A stretch of 64,000 nt of DNA from an uncultured Pseudodesulfovibrio sp. Lineage in GTDB: Bacteria > Desulfobacterota > Desulfovibrionia > Desulfovibrionales > Desulfovibrionaceae. The DNA lies in NCBI RefSeq assembly GCF_963664965.1, contig NZ_OY761823.1, positions 1,808,001 to 1,872,000 of the forward strand, given 5' to 3'. The notes beneath the pieces were generated by a model. It had not been told where the DNA came from and searched no databases. It saw only the letters and a list, made by a program, of their open reading frames with translations. Position numbers and translations under genes: made by a program. Shown piece by piece: positions 25,140 through 33,706 of this stretch (positions are counted from its first letter, which is position 1; the number at the start of each line of letters is the position of its first letter).

Positions 25140-25321
25140 GCCTGACGTTTTTTTCAAGTCTTTCTACTGTTTTCATCACAAACTTATAATCAATATAACG
25201 GCCTGATATGATGCATCGGGATCGTTCTCTTGGTATGTAAGACCATGGAGTTGGTTTCGATCCGCTTCGAATTGATTCAGGGTATTCTCTTTGAATGATT
25301 GGCATGTTTGGGGATGGTCGA

Positions 25322-25645
25322 ATGGTGAAGACGATAGAACCGCAGGAATTTGATGTGGAGTTGCAGAGCCGTTGCGAGCCGTGCCTCGTCGCGTTTCTCA
25401 AGAGGAATGAGCGGTTTCGCGGTCAGACGAAAATTCTGGACGATGCCTCACGGAAGTATCGGGATACCTTGCGGTGTTATCTGTATGACTCTGATTATCT
25501 CGATACCGCCATGCGGCGGCATTTGATAAAGGGAACCCCGACATTTCTTCTCTTTTCCGGCGGGCGCGAAGTGAACCGTCTTATCGGCGAGTCCGACAGG
25601 GAGACGCTGGACGAGTTCATTCAAACTTTCATCAACCAAAAATGA
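25322..25645 (+). CDS. thioredoxin-fold protein with CEPC motif
   Basis: 107 residues. The pattern of a thioredoxin fold is visible: a beta strand and helix after the motif SRCEPCLVAFL, then YLYDSDYLD, and the cis-Pro loop GTPTFLLFSGG before a final strand and helix. The active-site pair is Cys-Glu-Pro-Cys rather than CGPC, and no signal peptide is present. A thiol-disulfide role is likely, with unknown partner. The ATG at 25322 follows a GGGGA tract. Two earlier in-frame ATGs (25295, 25304) have no ribosome site. Confidence 0.7.
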   Translation: MVKTIEPQEFDVELQSRCEPCLVAFLKRNERFRGQTKILDDASRKYRDTLRCYLYDSDYLDTAMRRHLIKGTPTFLLFSGGREVNRLIGESDRETLDEFIQTFINQK

Positions 25646-25648
25646 ACG

Positions 25649-25679
25649 AACGCCGGAACGCTGTCTGCGCCCCGGCGTT
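25649..25679. terminator. stem-loop terminator between convergent genes
   Basis: AACGCCGG pairs with CCGGCGTT around a 15-base loop between the thioredoxin-like gene and the marR stop. The T tract is short, so efficiency is uncertain. Confidence 0.5.
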
Positions 25680-25683
25680 TGAT

Positions 25684-26100
25684 CTAGAATTCCTTATTCA
25701 TTTTTTCCAGAGCGAGAACGAGTGACGTTTGTTCGTCCTTGGACAGGCCGACTGTTATGTCTCGGGTGAGTTGCATATGGAGCTGGTCATGTTCAGTGTA
25801 CACTGCATGGCCTTTTTCCGTCAGCTCGACGAGAATGGAACGGCGGTCGGTTTCATGGGGCCTGCGTCTGATGAGGTCCGCTTTTTCAAGGCGGTCGGCG
25901 AGGACCGTGAGAGTGCCGGTCGTCACTCCCATGCGTTCCGCCAGTTCTTTCATACGGAGAGCGGTGTGTGTGCCGAGAATTTCCAGAGCATGGACCTGCG
26001 GCAGTGTGAGGCCTTGGTCGCGTACCACACTGTGTTCCCATGATGACAGTTTTTCATAGAACTCGACAATGAGCTGGGTGAGTTGAGTTGTTTCAGGCAT
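25684..26100 (-). CDS. MarR-family transcriptional regulator
   Basis: 138 residues with the MarR winged helix: LTLPQVHALEILG, the recognition region MKELAERMGVTTGTLTVLADRLEKADLI, and the wing RRRPHETDRRSILVELTEKG. MarR proteins bind palindromic operators as dimers and release them on ligand binding. The ATG at 26100 has AAGGAA upstream. It is 13 bp downstream of the His-rich transporter gene in the same operon and probably represses that operon through the palindromes at 26881-26927. Confidence 0.9.
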   Translation of the reverse strand: MPETTQLTQLIVEFYEKLSSWEHSVVRDQGLTLPQVHALEILGTHTALRMKELAERMGVTTGTLTVLADRLEKADLIRRRPHETDRRSILVELTEKGHAVYTEHDQLHMQLTRDITVGLSKDEQTSLVLALEKMNKEF

Positions 26101-26113
26101 GGCAGTTCCTTTG

Positions 26114-26860
26114 TTAGGCCGGTATGAAATCAAGATACAATGTATAGGAACCAAAACCGATGGTCAGTATGCCGACTGTCCGCATGATAGCCGGTTCGAT
26201 CCACGGTCTCTGCATTTTCCGAATCAGTCCTGTTACCTTGTAGATGGCAAAGATTACTCCCGCAAGGGCTATGCCTGTGCCCACTGCATACACGGCGAAA
26301 ACGGATACAGCCTTCATCGTGCTGCTGGATTCAAGTGCGTATTTGTACATGATGGCAACCGTGGGGCAGGGGACGATCATATTGACGAATCCGAGGGTGA
26401 ACAGTCCCCACACAGTGGATCGTTTGGCAGAAAGCGGGGTGTGTGCGTGATTATGGTCGTGTGCATGGTCAGAGTTGTTACAATGTCCATGATCGTGTCC
26501 GGAGCAGCCGCATTTCCCATGACCATGCTCATGGTCATGATCGTGGCTGTGCAGAAGGTGTGGCCTCCAGATGAGAATGGCACCGAGAATGATGATGATA
26601 GCGCCGGTGATGATGTCTGTGACATATCGAATGGACGGCGGAAGGCTTGCGGAAACGCTCCCGAGAAAGAGGCCGATGGCGAGACATCCGAGCGAAGTCC
26701 CGGCTATGAATGCGGCGGTCAGGGAGAAAACCCGTTTGCCGCTTTTATCTCCTGCGACAAAAGGGGCGAGTACTATCCATGAGTGACCACAGGGATTGAT
26801 GCCATGTATCAGGCCCAGAAAAAGGCTTGACTGAAGGGCTATGAGAAAAAGGGATTCCAT
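26114..26860 (-). CDS. membrane transporter with His-rich loop (UreH/DsbD/NicO-like)
   Basis: 248 residues with six membrane segments. The first has the NPCGHSWIVLAPF motif, and the second half has a related FVNMIVPCPTVAIMYKYA, giving the two-fold repeat seen in UreH/DsbD/NicO-like transporters. The central cytoplasmic or periplasmic loop (about 104-140) contains many His, Asp and Cys residues (HDHDHEHGHGKCGC), which suggests heavy-metal binding, for example Ni, Co or Zn. The gene starts an operon with a MarR regulator. AAGGAG lies 11 bases before the ATG at 26860. Efflux of a metal is the preferred reading; sulfite or thiol export is an alternative. Confidence 0.78.
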   Translation of the reverse strand: MESLFLIALQSSLFLGLIHGINPCGHSWIVLAPFVAGDKSGKRVFSLTAAFIAGTSLGCLAIGLFLGSVSASLPPSIRYVTDIITGAIIIILGAILIWRPHLLHSHDHDHEHGHGKCGCSGHDHGHCNNSDHAHDHNHAHTPLSAKRSTVWGLFTLGFVNMIVPCPTVAIMYKYALESSSTMKAVSVFAVYAVGTGIALAGVIFAIYKVTGLIRKMQRPWIEPAIMRTVGILTIGFGSYTLYLDFIPA

Positions 26861-26880
26861 ATCGGTTTGAACTCCTTATT

Positions 26881-26927
26881 GTTTGAAGGTCAAACTGATT
26901 TATTGTCATATAGTTTGAAAGTCAAGC
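26881..26927 (-). promoter_or_regulatory. paired MarR-type operators overlapping a promoter
   Basis: A perfect palindrome GTTTGA-AGG-TCAAAC lies at 26881-26895, and a near-perfect copy GTTTGA-AAG-TCAAGC at 26913-26927. On the minus strand a TTGACT -35 overlaps the distal copy, with a weak TAAATC -10 17 bp later, and the proximal copy lies just downstream. A protein bound to both would block transcription of the transporter-marR operon. Confidence 0.7.
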
Positions 26928-26967
26928 TTTATGGCAGTGGCAATTATATGAGTAAAGGAAAGATGAT

Positions 26968-27972
26968 TTATTCCACGAAGGTAATGTCCAGCATAGGGGT
27001 GTCGAAATAGTCGGGCAGGGTGATTCTCCACCGTTTCAATTCGTGGAGACTGAAAATGAAGTGTCCCTGTTCCGCCATGACGGGTTGAATGTTCCGTGGG
27101 GACTGACCGTTGAGGATGCGGCGAACGAGTTTTGCTGCCTCCCGCCCCTGCGGTTCGGCAGCAAGTATCAGGCCGCCCATGGCGAGGCCTTTGCCCACGG
27201 AAAAATCCCAGAATCCGAATACAGGAACCGGCGAATGCTTTGATGTCCACCGGGCAACCTGTTCGGCGTCTACATGCCTACCCCTATCATCGACTAGCGT
27301 ATGGTACAGCCCGAGAATGATAGCTCCGTATCCGTTCTTTTTGGCGTTTAGAACACTTTGCTTCCAATCCTCGAATCGGGAGAGGAGCCTGATGTCGGTG
27401 ACGGTTTCATCAAAAACGAGAGAATGTTTCTTTTTGAAAACCTGTTCCAGAATTGTTTGGGCAGTAATGTCGTCATCAAAGAGAATCAGGCAGCTTTTGA
27501 AACTGTCTCCCAGTATTTCACGAATGTAGACGATGGACCGCTTGAGCAGCGGACGCTCCAGTACGCCGGTGGCAAGCATCATGGAATCGAGGTAGGTGCG
27601 CGGGTTGTTGTTGATGCCGAGAAAAACCACGGGAATGTGCATTTGGGCGGCAATGTTGCCAAGTGATTTAAGGGCGTAGTCATCAGTCAACACCAACAGG
27701 TCGGGGCGCTCTTTTTCGATTGCCGCGCGTGCGCGTGCCGCCTGAGCCTGATGGAGGCTCTTGGGCAGACGCTTGGTATTCATGTCGAAAAATATCAGCC
27801 GAGTGGAATCTTCCAGGTCCGCCTTCAGTGCGGTGTTGTGGCCTGTGACCCATGGGGATGCAGCATGGTAGCTGTTGATGACCATTATTTTTGGAACATC
27901 TGTCTGGGAAGAAGCGAGAGCTACAGCAGGGAGTAGCAGCAGGCAGAGAAGCATGGTCATGTATTTTGGCAT
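26968..27972 (-). CDS. periplasmic ABC-type substrate-binding protein (ABC_sub_bind-like)
   Basis: 334 residues with a signal peptide (MTMLLCLLLLPAVALA). The mature protein opens with PKIMVINSYHAASPWVTGHN and has LLVLTDDYALKSLG, IPVVFLGINNNP and VFGFWDFSVGKGLAMGG. This is the pattern of the ABC_sub_bind family of binding proteins that often sit in front of histidine kinases or diguanylate cyclases. The ATG at 27972 follows a GGGGGGA ribosome site. No permease, ATPase or kinase gene adjoins it, so a sensory or orphan role is likely. Ligand unknown. Confidence 0.8.
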   Translation of the reverse strand: MPKYMTMLLCLLLLPAVALASSQTDVPKIMVINSYHAASPWVTGHNTALKADLEDSTRLIFFDMNTKRLPKSLHQAQAARARAAIEKERPDLLVLTDDYALKSLGNIAAQMHIPVVFLGINNNPRTYLDSMMLATGVLERPLLKRSIVYIREILGDSFKSCLILFDDDITAQTILEQVFKKKHSLVFDETVTDIRLLSRFEDWKQSVLNAKKNGYGAIILGLYHTLVDDRGRHVDAEQVARWTSKHSPVPVFGFWDFSVGKGLAMGGLILAAEPQGREAAKLVRRILNGQSPRNIQPVMAEQGHFIFSLHELKRWRITLPDYFDTPMLDITFVE

Positions 27973-28108
27973 TTTCCCCCCGGTAAAAAAGGATGATTCT
28001 GCCAAAAGACTACATCATGCGTTGCGTCTTTTTCAATGATTAATACGCGCGGTGGGTTGAATCGTGAGTGGTATCACTTGAGTCTCAGGTGAACTGAGGA
28101 ATAAAGAA

Positions 28109-28138
28109 GGGGGAAACTTGATACACAAGGCTCCCCCC
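28109..28138 (-). terminator. probable terminator of the dus gene
   Basis: Read on the minus strand, GGGGGG with an inner CTTG/CAAG stem pairs back to CCCCC and is followed by a T-rich stretch (TTCTTTATT). It is 12 bp beyond the dus stop. Confidence 0.5.
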
Positions 28139-28150
28139 GACGGGTCATCT

Positions 28151-29143
28151 CTATTCGTTTTGGGAGGAGTCTTTTTCCAGAGTGGCGATGACCGAAGCGG
28201 CTTCATCGAGAGCTTCCCAGTCTTCACACGCGAGGAGTGATCCGCGTAAGGCCCTGATACCTTTGAGCCCCTTGGCGTAGCGGGGGATGATGGAGCGGAT
28301 TTTACGGAAGGATCGACCGTCACCTTCATATTCTCTGGTCAGCCGGATGTGTTCGCGGACGATTTGGGCAAGAAATGCACCGTCACGGGCAGGCCCTTCC
28401 TCTCCTTTGCGAAGGGCGATGAAGCGAGCGAAGATCGAGGGATCATAGAGTGCGCCGCGAGCGAACATGATTGCGTCGATGTCGGTTTCTTCAATGCACC
28501 TGTGACCGTCCTCGGCCGTAAACAGATCGCCCGAACCGATAACCGGAATGTTGACGGCCTGTTTTAGCTTGGCGAGTTTCCCCCAGTCGGCAGCGCCTGC
28601 GAACATTTGCTTGCCATAACGGGGGTGAAGGGTCACCCAGTCCACCCCGACATCCTCAAGGCGTTGGGCCAATTCTATATATACATCTTCGCCTTTATTG
28701 AAACCGAGGCGGAACTTGATGCCTACGCGACCGCCGTCGGGATGCTCGGCAGCTTTTTTGACCATGATGGATGCAAGGTTGACGAGGTTGTCGAGGTCTT
28801 CCATCAGTTTAACGCCGCTGCCGGATTTGAGCACCTTTCGTACCGGACAACCGGCGTTGAGGTCGTAGTTGCGGTATCCCATGGCCACGAGTTTTTCCAT
28901 GACCGGTTCAAAGTATCGTCCTTCGGAGCCGAAAAGCTGGAGAACCATGGGGTCGTCTTCCGGACAGGTGGCGAGCAGGCGTCGGGTGCCCGAGCTCTTG
29001 AAAGCCAGTCCCTTGACGCTCACCATTTCGGAACAGCGAATGCCGCAACCGTATTGTTTGGTCAAAAGACGGAAGGGGAGGTCGGAATAACCGGCCAGCG
29101 GTGCAAGCCATGGTGAGTTTTGTGTGATAGTGAAAGTGCTCAT
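28151..29143 (-). CDS. dus: tRNA-dihydrouridine synthase
   Basis: 330 residues with the Dus flavin-barrel motifs: SPWLAPLAGYSDLPFR, NYDLNAGCPVRKVLKSGSG with the catalytic Cys, VGIKFRLGF, and IPVIGSGDLFTAEDG. It reduces uridines in tRNA using FMN and NADPH. Length is typical of the family. The ATG at 29143 begins a sequence matching the family start although no strong ribosome site precedes it. It is divergent from the tRNA gene cluster, a sensible but not diagnostic neighbour. Confidence 0.9.
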   Translation of the reverse strand: MSTFTITQNSPWLAPLAGYSDLPFRLLTKQYGCGIRCSEMVSVKGLAFKSSGTRRLLATCPEDDPMVLQLFGSEGRYFEPVMEKLVAMGYRNYDLNAGCPVRKVLKSGSGVKLMEDLDNLVNLASIMVKKAAEHPDGGRVGIKFRLGFNKGEDVYIELAQRLEDVGVDWVTLHPRYGKQMFAGAADWGKLAKLKQAVNIPVIGSGDLFTAEDGHRCIEETDIDAIMFARGALYDPSIFARFIALRKGEEGPARDGAFLAQIVREHIRLTREYEGDGRSFRKIRSIIPRYAKGLKGIRALRGSLLACEDWEALDEAASVIATLEKDSSQNE

Positions 29144-29438
29144 GAGGGAAGCTCATAATTAGAGATATAGGATGAGTCAAAGGAAAACATGTGTTGAGGA
29201 GTTATTATTGGCATTTGAAGGGTTTTTACTGGAAAAACCGCATGGTTCGGGGACTTCCTGCTGATTTTGGAGTATGGGAGTGGTAGAGTGGATATTTGAA
29301 AAAGCAGGATTTGTGAGAAAATATGAAAAATTTTAACTCTCAGGGTTGACAAGAAGACGATTCTCACATTAAACCGACCCGTCTTCGAGCGGAAGGCGGC
29401 TCTTGAAAAAAGAGATCGCAAAAAAGCTGAGAAAACAC
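29144..29438. other. non-coding region between dus and the tRNA/translation superoperon
   Basis: About 295 AT-rich bases with no credible gene. A TTGACA hexamer at 29346-29351 is followed after 17 bp by TTAAAC, a possible weaker upstream promoter for the tRNA cluster. Confidence 0.6.
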
Positions 29439-29467
29439 TTGCTTTTTGAAATCGTGATGGATATAGA
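29439..29467 (+). promoter_or_regulatory. candidate promoter of the tRNA-tuf superoperon
   Basis: TTGCTT (29439-29444), a 17-bp spacer and TATAGA (29462-29467). The predicted start near 29474 is about 8 bp before the first tRNA. The -35 hexamer is the same as before rpmJ and the FecR/RTX gene. Confidence 0.55.
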
Positions 29468-29481
29468 CTGTCTTCCCGCGA

Positions 29482-29557
29482 GCTGGCGTAGCTCAATTGG
29501 TAGAGCAGCTGATTTGTAATCAGCAGGTTGCGGGTTCAAGTCCCATCGCCAGCTCCA
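29482..29557 (+). tRNA. tRNA-Thr (anticodon TGT)
   Basis: Full cloverleaf: acceptor GCTGGCG pairs with CGCCAGC, anticodon stem CTGAT/ATCAG with loop TTTGTAA, T arm with GGTTCAAGTCC-type sequence. CCA is encoded at 29555-29557. Confidence 0.96.
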
Positions 29558-29566
29558 GGATATAAT

Positions 29567-29652
29567 GGTGGGGTTCCCGAGTGGCCAAAGGGAACAGACT
29601 GTAAATCTGTCGGCATACGCCTTCGGAGGTTCAAATCCTCCCCCCACCACCA
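29567..29652 (+). tRNA. tRNA-Tyr (anticodon GTA)
   Basis: Acceptor GGTGGGG pairs with CCCCACC, anticodon GTA sits in ACTGTAAAT, and a long variable arm marks a class II tRNA of 86 bases. CCA is encoded. Confidence 0.96.
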
Positions 29653-29720
29653 CAAATTTTATAAGCCGCGCTGTAGGAGGCTGTCCCATGAGGGCAGTTG
29701 GTGACTACGGAAAAAAGTGA

Positions 29721-29796
29721 GCGGGAATAGCTCAATTGGTAGAGCATCAGCCTTCCAAGCTGAGGGTTGCGGGTTCGAGTCCCGTTTCCCGCTCCA
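29721..29796 (+). tRNA. tRNA-Gly (anticodon TCC)
   Basis: Acceptor GCGGGAA pairs with TTCCCGC, anticodon loop CTTCCAA, T arm GGTTCGAGTCC-like. CCA is encoded at 29794-29796. Confidence 0.96.
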
Positions 29797-29846
29797 TGTT
29801 CTGCTTTCCAAGTCATCCATACTCCTTATATACAGTGGGCGCATTC

Positions 29847-29922
29847 GCCCACGTAGCTCAGCAGGTAGAGCACATCCTTGGTAAGGATGAGGTCACCGGT
29901 TCAAGTCCGGTCGTGGGCTCCA
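29847..29922 (+). tRNA. tRNA-Thr (anticodon GGT)
   Basis: Acceptor GCCCACG pairs with CGTGGGC, anticodon loop TTGGTAA between ATCC and GGAT stems. CCA is encoded. It precedes tuf, completing the Thr-Tyr-Gly-Thr-tuf order common in bacteria. Confidence 0.96.
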
Positions 29923-29993
29923 GTGTTCATGACTTGTTAATTAGTATTTAAGTAAATAAAACCTACACAAACTTTTTAGTTAGGGGGATCATC

Positions 29994-31187
29994 ATGGGTA
30001 AAGCTAAATTCGAACGTAGCAAGCCTCACGTTAACGTTGGTACCATCGGTCACATTGACCATGGTAAGACCACTCTGACCGCTGCCATCACCAAGCTGGC
30101 CGCCCTCGGTGGTCACGGCGAGTACGTCGCCTTCGACGAAATCGACAAGGCTCCTGAAGAAAAAGAGCGCGGCATCACCATCGCCACCGCTCACGTCGAG
30201 TACGAGACCGCAAACCGCCACTACGCACACGTGGACTGCCCCGGTCACGCCGACTACATTAAAAACATGATCACTGGTGCTGCCCAGATGGACGGCGCTA
30301 TCCTGGTCTGCGCGGCCACTGACGGTCCGATGCCTCAGACTCGTGAGCACATCCTGCTCGCTCGTCAGGTTGGCGTCCCCGCAATGGTTGTCTTCCTTAA
30401 CAAGTGCGACATGGTCGACGACGAAGAGCTCCTCGAGCTGGTCGAAATGGAAGTTCGTGAGCTTCTCGACAAGTACGAGTTCCCCGGCGACGACATTCCG
30501 GTCATCCAGGGTTCCGCTCTGAAGGCTCTCGAGTGCGACAGCGCTGACGATGCAGACGCCAAGCCGATCTTCGATCTCCTCGAAGCCTGCGACAACTACA
30601 TCCCCGAGCCGGAACGCGACATCGACATGCCTTTCCTGATGCCCGTTGAGGACGTTTTCTCCATCTCCGGCCGCGGTACCGTTATCACCGGTCGTGTTGA
30701 GCGCGGTGTCATCACCGTCGGTGAGGAAATCGAAATCGTCGGTATCAAGGACACCATCAAGACCACCTGCACCGGTGTCGAGATGTTCCGCAAGCTGCTT
30801 GACCAGGGTCAGGCTGGTGACAACGTCGGTCTCCTGATTCGTGGCGTCAAGCGCGAAGAAGTCGAGCGCGGCCAGGTTGCAGCCAAGCCCGGTTCCATCA
30901 ACCCCCACACCAAGTTCAAGGCAGAGGTCTACGTCCTCTCCAAGGATGAGGGTGGTCGTCATACTCCGTTCTTCACCGGCTACCGTCCGCAGTTCTACTT
31001 CCGTACAACTGACATCACCGGTGTTGTTACTCTGGATGATGGTGTTGAAATGGTCATGCCTGGTGATAACGCAACATTCAACGTTGAGATGATTGCACCC
31101 ATCGCCATGGAAGTTGGTCTCCGCTTCGCTATCCGCGAAGGTGGCCGTACCGTTGGCGCAGGTGTTGTTACCGAAATCGTGGAGTAG
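29994..31187 (+). CDS. tuf: elongation factor Tu
   Basis: 397 residues with complete GTPase motifs: [17 protein letters not shown] and NKCDMVDD. It delivers aminoacyl-tRNA to the ribosome as a GTP complex. AGGGGGA precedes the ATG. The sequence is full length and normal, with the effector block [13 protein letters not shown] and domain II signature [16 protein letters not shown]. It follows the Thr-Tyr-Gly-Thr tRNAs and is 3 bp before rpmG. This is the only tuf copy in the window; the fusA-rpsJ interval has none. Confidence 0.98.
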   Translation: MGKAKFERSKPHVNVGTIGHIDHGKTTLTAAITKLAALGGHGEYVAFDEIDKAPEEKERGITIATAHVEYETANRHYAHVDCPGHADYIKNMITGAAQMDGAILVCAATDGPMPQTREHILLARQVGVPAMVVFLNKCDMVDDEELLELVEMEVRELLDKYEFPGDDIPVIQGSALKALECDSADDADAKPIFDLLEACDNYIPEPERDIDMPFLMPVEDVFSISGRGTVITGRVERGVITVGEEIEIVGIKDTIKTTCTGVEMFRKLLDQGQAGDNVGLLIRGVKREEVERGQVAAKPGSINPHTKFKAEVYVLSKDEGGRHTPFFTGYRPQFYFRTTDITGVVTLDDGVEMVMPGDNATFNVEMIAPIAMEVGLRFAIREGGRTVGAGVVTEIVE

Positions 31188-31190
31188 CAC

Positions 31191-31340
31191 ATGCGCGTCA
31201 ATATTCAGCTGCAATGCACCGAGTGCAAGCGTAAGAATTACGCAACGCATAAGAATAAGAAGAATACTACTGGTCGTCTGGAAGTGAAGAAGTATTGTCC
31301 TTGGGACAAGAAGCACACTGTCCACAAAGAGTCCAAGTAG
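31191..31340 (+). CDS. rpmG: 50S ribosomal protein L33
   Basis: 49 residues reading [16 protein letters not shown] at the start and ending HTVHKESK, typical for L33 of the large subunit. It keeps the first CxxC pair, but the second pair is reduced to CPWD, so only three zinc-type cysteines remain. It starts 3 bp after tuf and precedes tRNA-Trp, secE and nusG, the usual order. Confidence 0.95.
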   Translation: MRVNIQLQCTECKRKNYATHKNKKNTTGRLEVKKYCPWDKKHTVHKESK

Positions 31341-31352
31341 ATTCGATAGAGC

Positions 31353-31429
31353 AGGGGTATAGTTCCAACGGCTAGAACGCCGGTCTCCAAAACCGGATGT
31401 TGGGGGTTCGAATCCCTCTACCCCTGCCA
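31353..31429 (+). tRNA. tRNA-Trp (anticodon CCA)
   Basis: Acceptor AGGGGTA pairs with TACCCCT, anticodon loop CTCCAAA between CCGGT and ACCGG, and CCA is encoded at 31427-31429. It lies between rpmG and secE, as in many bacteria. Confidence 0.96.
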
Positions 31430-31515
31430 ATTAAGTCTTAGAAAGCGGGCGTTTCGGGGCCTTGACCGAAAGGACAAGGCCCCGCGGCCCGCTCAATAAT
31501 TTGGGAAAGGAAGTT

Positions 31516-31770
31516 ATGGCCAAAAAGAAAGGCAAGAAATCTGCTGAAAAGCAGGCTGTGCAGGCATCTGCCGGTCCGGTCGGGAAAGTCAAGGAACTGA
31601 TTACGTTCTTTGAAGAGTCCAAGGTCGAGATCAAGAAGGTTGTCTGGCCGACTCGCAAGGAAACCATCACCACGTGTGTCGCCGTGCTGGTCGTCAGCCT
31701 GGTCATAGCCCTCTACCTGGGCATCGTTGACTTCGCTCTCTCCAAGACTGTCGAAGCAATTCTGTCCTAA
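31516..31770 (+). CDS. secE: preprotein translocase subunit SecE
   Basis: 84 residues: a Lys-rich N-terminus, the amphipathic segment FFEESKVEIKKVVWPTRKET and one membrane span (TCVAVLVVSLVIALYLGIVDF). SecE clamps SecY, which is encoded at 55497 in this window. The ATG at 31516 follows AAAGGAAG. The longer upstream frame has no ribosome site. It is followed by nusG after 33 bp. Confidence 0.95.
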   Translation: MAKKKGKKSAEKQAVQASAGPVGKVKELITFFEESKVEIKKVVWPTRKETITTCVAVLVVSLVIALYLGIVDFALSKTVEAILS

Positions 31771-31803
31771 GCCCCGCTAGACAAGCAAAGGCTGGATCAT
31801 AAC

Positions 31804-32361
31804 ATGGATGCCATTATGGAAAACGCAGCACCCCGCGCACGCTGGTATATTGTTCATACCTACTCTGGTTTCGAACAGCGTGTCGAGCTGACGATCAACG
31901 AGATGATGCGGACAGGACAGGACAAGGGCCTCATTGAGGAAGTTGTCATGCCCACCGAGAAGATCGTGGAGATGGTCAAGGGTGAGCGCAAGACTTCCAC
32001 AAGGAAGTTTTACCCCGGTTATATCATGGTCAAGATGATCTTGACTGATGATACCTGGCATCTCATTCAGTCCATCCCGCGTGTCACCGGATTTGTAGGC
32101 GGTAAAAACCGTCCTACCCCCATGCGTGACAGCGAGGCGGAGAACATCCTCAACATGATGGAAAGCCGCCAGGAAAAGCCTCGTCCCAAGTTCAATTTTG
32201 ATCGAGGCGACGAGGTCAGGGTCATTGACGGCCCGTTCAGCGGTTTCAACGGTGTTGTGGAAGAAGTCAATTACGACAAGGGAAAACTCAAGGTTTCCGT
32301 CTCCATTTTCGGACGTCAGACTCCTGTCGAGCTTGATTTTGTTCAGGTGGACAAAGGGTAG
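31804..32361 (+). CDS. nusG: transcription elongation/antitermination factor NusG
   Basis: 185 residues. The NGN domain (RWYIVHTYSGFEQRVE, FYPGYIMVKM, VTGFVGGKNRPTP) is joined to a C-terminal KOW domain (GDEVRVIDGPFSGFNGVVEEVN). It binds RNA polymerase and links transcription to Rho and the ribosome. A second ATG 12 bases downstream is a possible start, but GGA lies closer to the first. It stands between secE and rplK. Confidence 0.95.
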   Translation: MDAIMENAAPRARWYIVHTYSGFEQRVELTINEMMRTGQDKGLIEEVVMPTEKIVEMVKGERKTSTRKFYPGYIMVKMILTDDTWHLIQSIPRVTGFVGGKNRPTPMRDSEAENILNMMESRQEKPRPKFNFDRGDEVRVIDGPFSGFNGVVEEVNYDKGKLKVSVSIFGRQTPVELDFVQVDKG

Positions 32362-32406
32362 CCCCAAAATACTCGCAAACAGCGAAATTTCTCATCGAGG
32401 AATACA

Positions 32407-32832
32407 ATGGCCAAGAAAGAATTAGGAAAGATCAAACTGCAGATTCCCGCAGGTAGCGCCAACCCTTCCCCGCCGGTCGGTCCGGCTCTGGGTCAGCACG
32501 GCGTTAACATCATGGAGTTCTGTAAGGCATTCAATGCCAAGACACAGGACCAGAAGGGACTTATTATCCCGGTCGTCATCACGGTCTATCAGGACCGTTC
32601 CTTCGACTTCATCACCAAGACTCCTCCGGCATCCGTGCTGCTGCTCAAGGCTGCCAAGCTGGAAAAGGGTTCCGGTGAGCCCAACAAGGAGAAGGTCGGC
32701 AAGGTTACCCGGGCTCAGATCCAGGAAATTGCTGAAATGAAGATGCCGGATTTGAACGCCAATGACATTGAGAACGCCATGCTTCAGATTGAGGGCACTG
32801 CCCGCAGCATGGGTATCGAAGTCAAGGGCTAG
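32407..32832 (+). CDS. rplK: 50S ribosomal protein L11
   Basis: 141 residues, the normal length. The rRNA- and factor-binding Pro-rich segment [20 protein letters not shown] and the C-terminal RNA-binding part ending [10 protein letters not shown] are intact. It forms the GTPase-associated centre with the L10-L12 stalk, whose genes follow. The ribosome site is GAGGA. Confidence 0.97.
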   Translation: MAKKELGKIKLQIPAGSANPSPPVGPALGQHGVNIMEFCKAFNAKTQDQKGLIIPVVITVYQDRSFDFITKTPPASVLLLKAAKLEKGSGEPNKEKVGKVTRAQIQEIAEMKMPDLNANDIENAMLQIEGTARSMGIEVKG

Positions 32833-32845
32833 TGAGGGAAGTATA

Positions 32846-33553
32846 ATGCCTAAGCATGGAAAAAATTACCGCAATGCCGTTGGTGACCGCGATACTGTCG
32901 TTCGTGTCCCCGTTGAAGAAGGCGTGAAGGTCGCTGTTGAAGCATCCTACGCCAAGTTTGACGAGACCGTCGACGTCGCTATCAACCTCGGTGTTGATCC
33001 CAAGTACTCCGATCAGATGATTCGCGGAGCTGTCAGCCTGCCTAACGGTCTTGGCAAAGACGTTCGCGTTGTTGTCTTCTGTAAGCCTGAAAAGGAAGCA
33101 GAAGCCAAGGAAGCCGGTGCAGATTTCGCCGGTTCCGATGAGCTGGTCGAGAAGATTCAGGGCGGTTGGCTCGATTTCGACAAGGCTGTTGCCACTCCGG
33201 ACATGATGGCCGTAGTTGGTAAGATCGGCCGCGTACTCGGTCCCCGTGGCCTGATGCCCAATGCCAAGACTGGTACCGTGACCATGGATGTCGCCAAGGC
33301 TGTCTCCGAACTCAAGGCCGGTAAGGTCGAGTTCAAGGTTGACAAGGCCGGTATCCTGCACGCTCCCATCGGCAAGGTCTCCTTCGGCGCTGAGAAGCTC
33401 TGTGAAAACCTGCGGACCCTGCTGTCCACGGTTGTCAGCATGAAGCCTTCTTCCGCCAAGGGAACCTACATGAAGGCAGTGGCTATCGCCACCACCATGG
33501 GCCCCGGCGTCAAAATCGACCCCCTGACTGTCCGGAAATTCCTGGACGCCTAA
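32846..33553 (+). CDS. rplA: 50S ribosomal protein L1
   Basis: 235 residues with the L1 signature [19 protein letters not shown]1 binds the 23S stalk and in many bacteria also represses its own rplKA mRNA. The ATG at 32846, 13 bp after rplK and behind GAGGGAAG, begins the family-typical MPKHGKNYR. The longer upstream frame only re-reads rplK. Confidence 0.97.
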   Translation: MPKHGKNYRNAVGDRDTVVRVPVEEGVKVAVEASYAKFDETVDVAINLGVDPKYSDQMIRGAVSLPNGLGKDVRVVVFCKPEKEAEAKEAGADFAGSDELVEKIQGGWLDFDKAVATPDMMAVVGKIGRVLGPRGLMPNAKTGTVTMDVAKAVSELKAGKVEFKVDKAGILHAPIGKVSFGAEKLCENLRTLLSTVVSMKPSSAKGTYMKAVAIATTMGPGVKIDPLTVRKFLDA

Positions 33554-33568
33554 ACTAATTGGTATGCC

Positions 33569-33706
33569 GGACACCTCTTCCCGGGGTGTCCAGTAGATAA
33601 CGCACGGGAAGTTGCGTCAGAGACGGCAGGTGGGACTGTGTCCCTTAATTCGCCTGCTTAGACAACGCTTTGACCTGCTTTCCGGGCCTAAGACGAGGAG
33701 TGGTAG
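33569..33706 (+). promoter_or_regulatory. L10 leader (rplJL mRNA autoregulatory structure)
   Basis: The rplA-rplJ gap is 153 bases and strongly structured. A GGACACC/GGTGTCC hairpin (33569-33591) is followed by ACGCA/TGCGT pairing near 33600-33618. Next comes a long hairpin with outer GCAGG/CCTGC and inner GGGAC/GTCCC (33626-33657). Leaders of this position and shape bind the L10-(L12)4 complex to limit rplJL translation. The assignment is by position and pairing. Confidence 0.65.

Noticed and set aside
26377-26625. 82-residue frames opposite the His-rich loop
   Set aside because: The repetitive CAT/GAT codons generate Met/Asp/Thr-rich shadows. The transporter frame is coherent.
29369-29951. 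Several short frames overlapping the tRNA cluster
   Set aside because: They are produced by tRNA sequence, which is fully explained by four cloverleaf genes.
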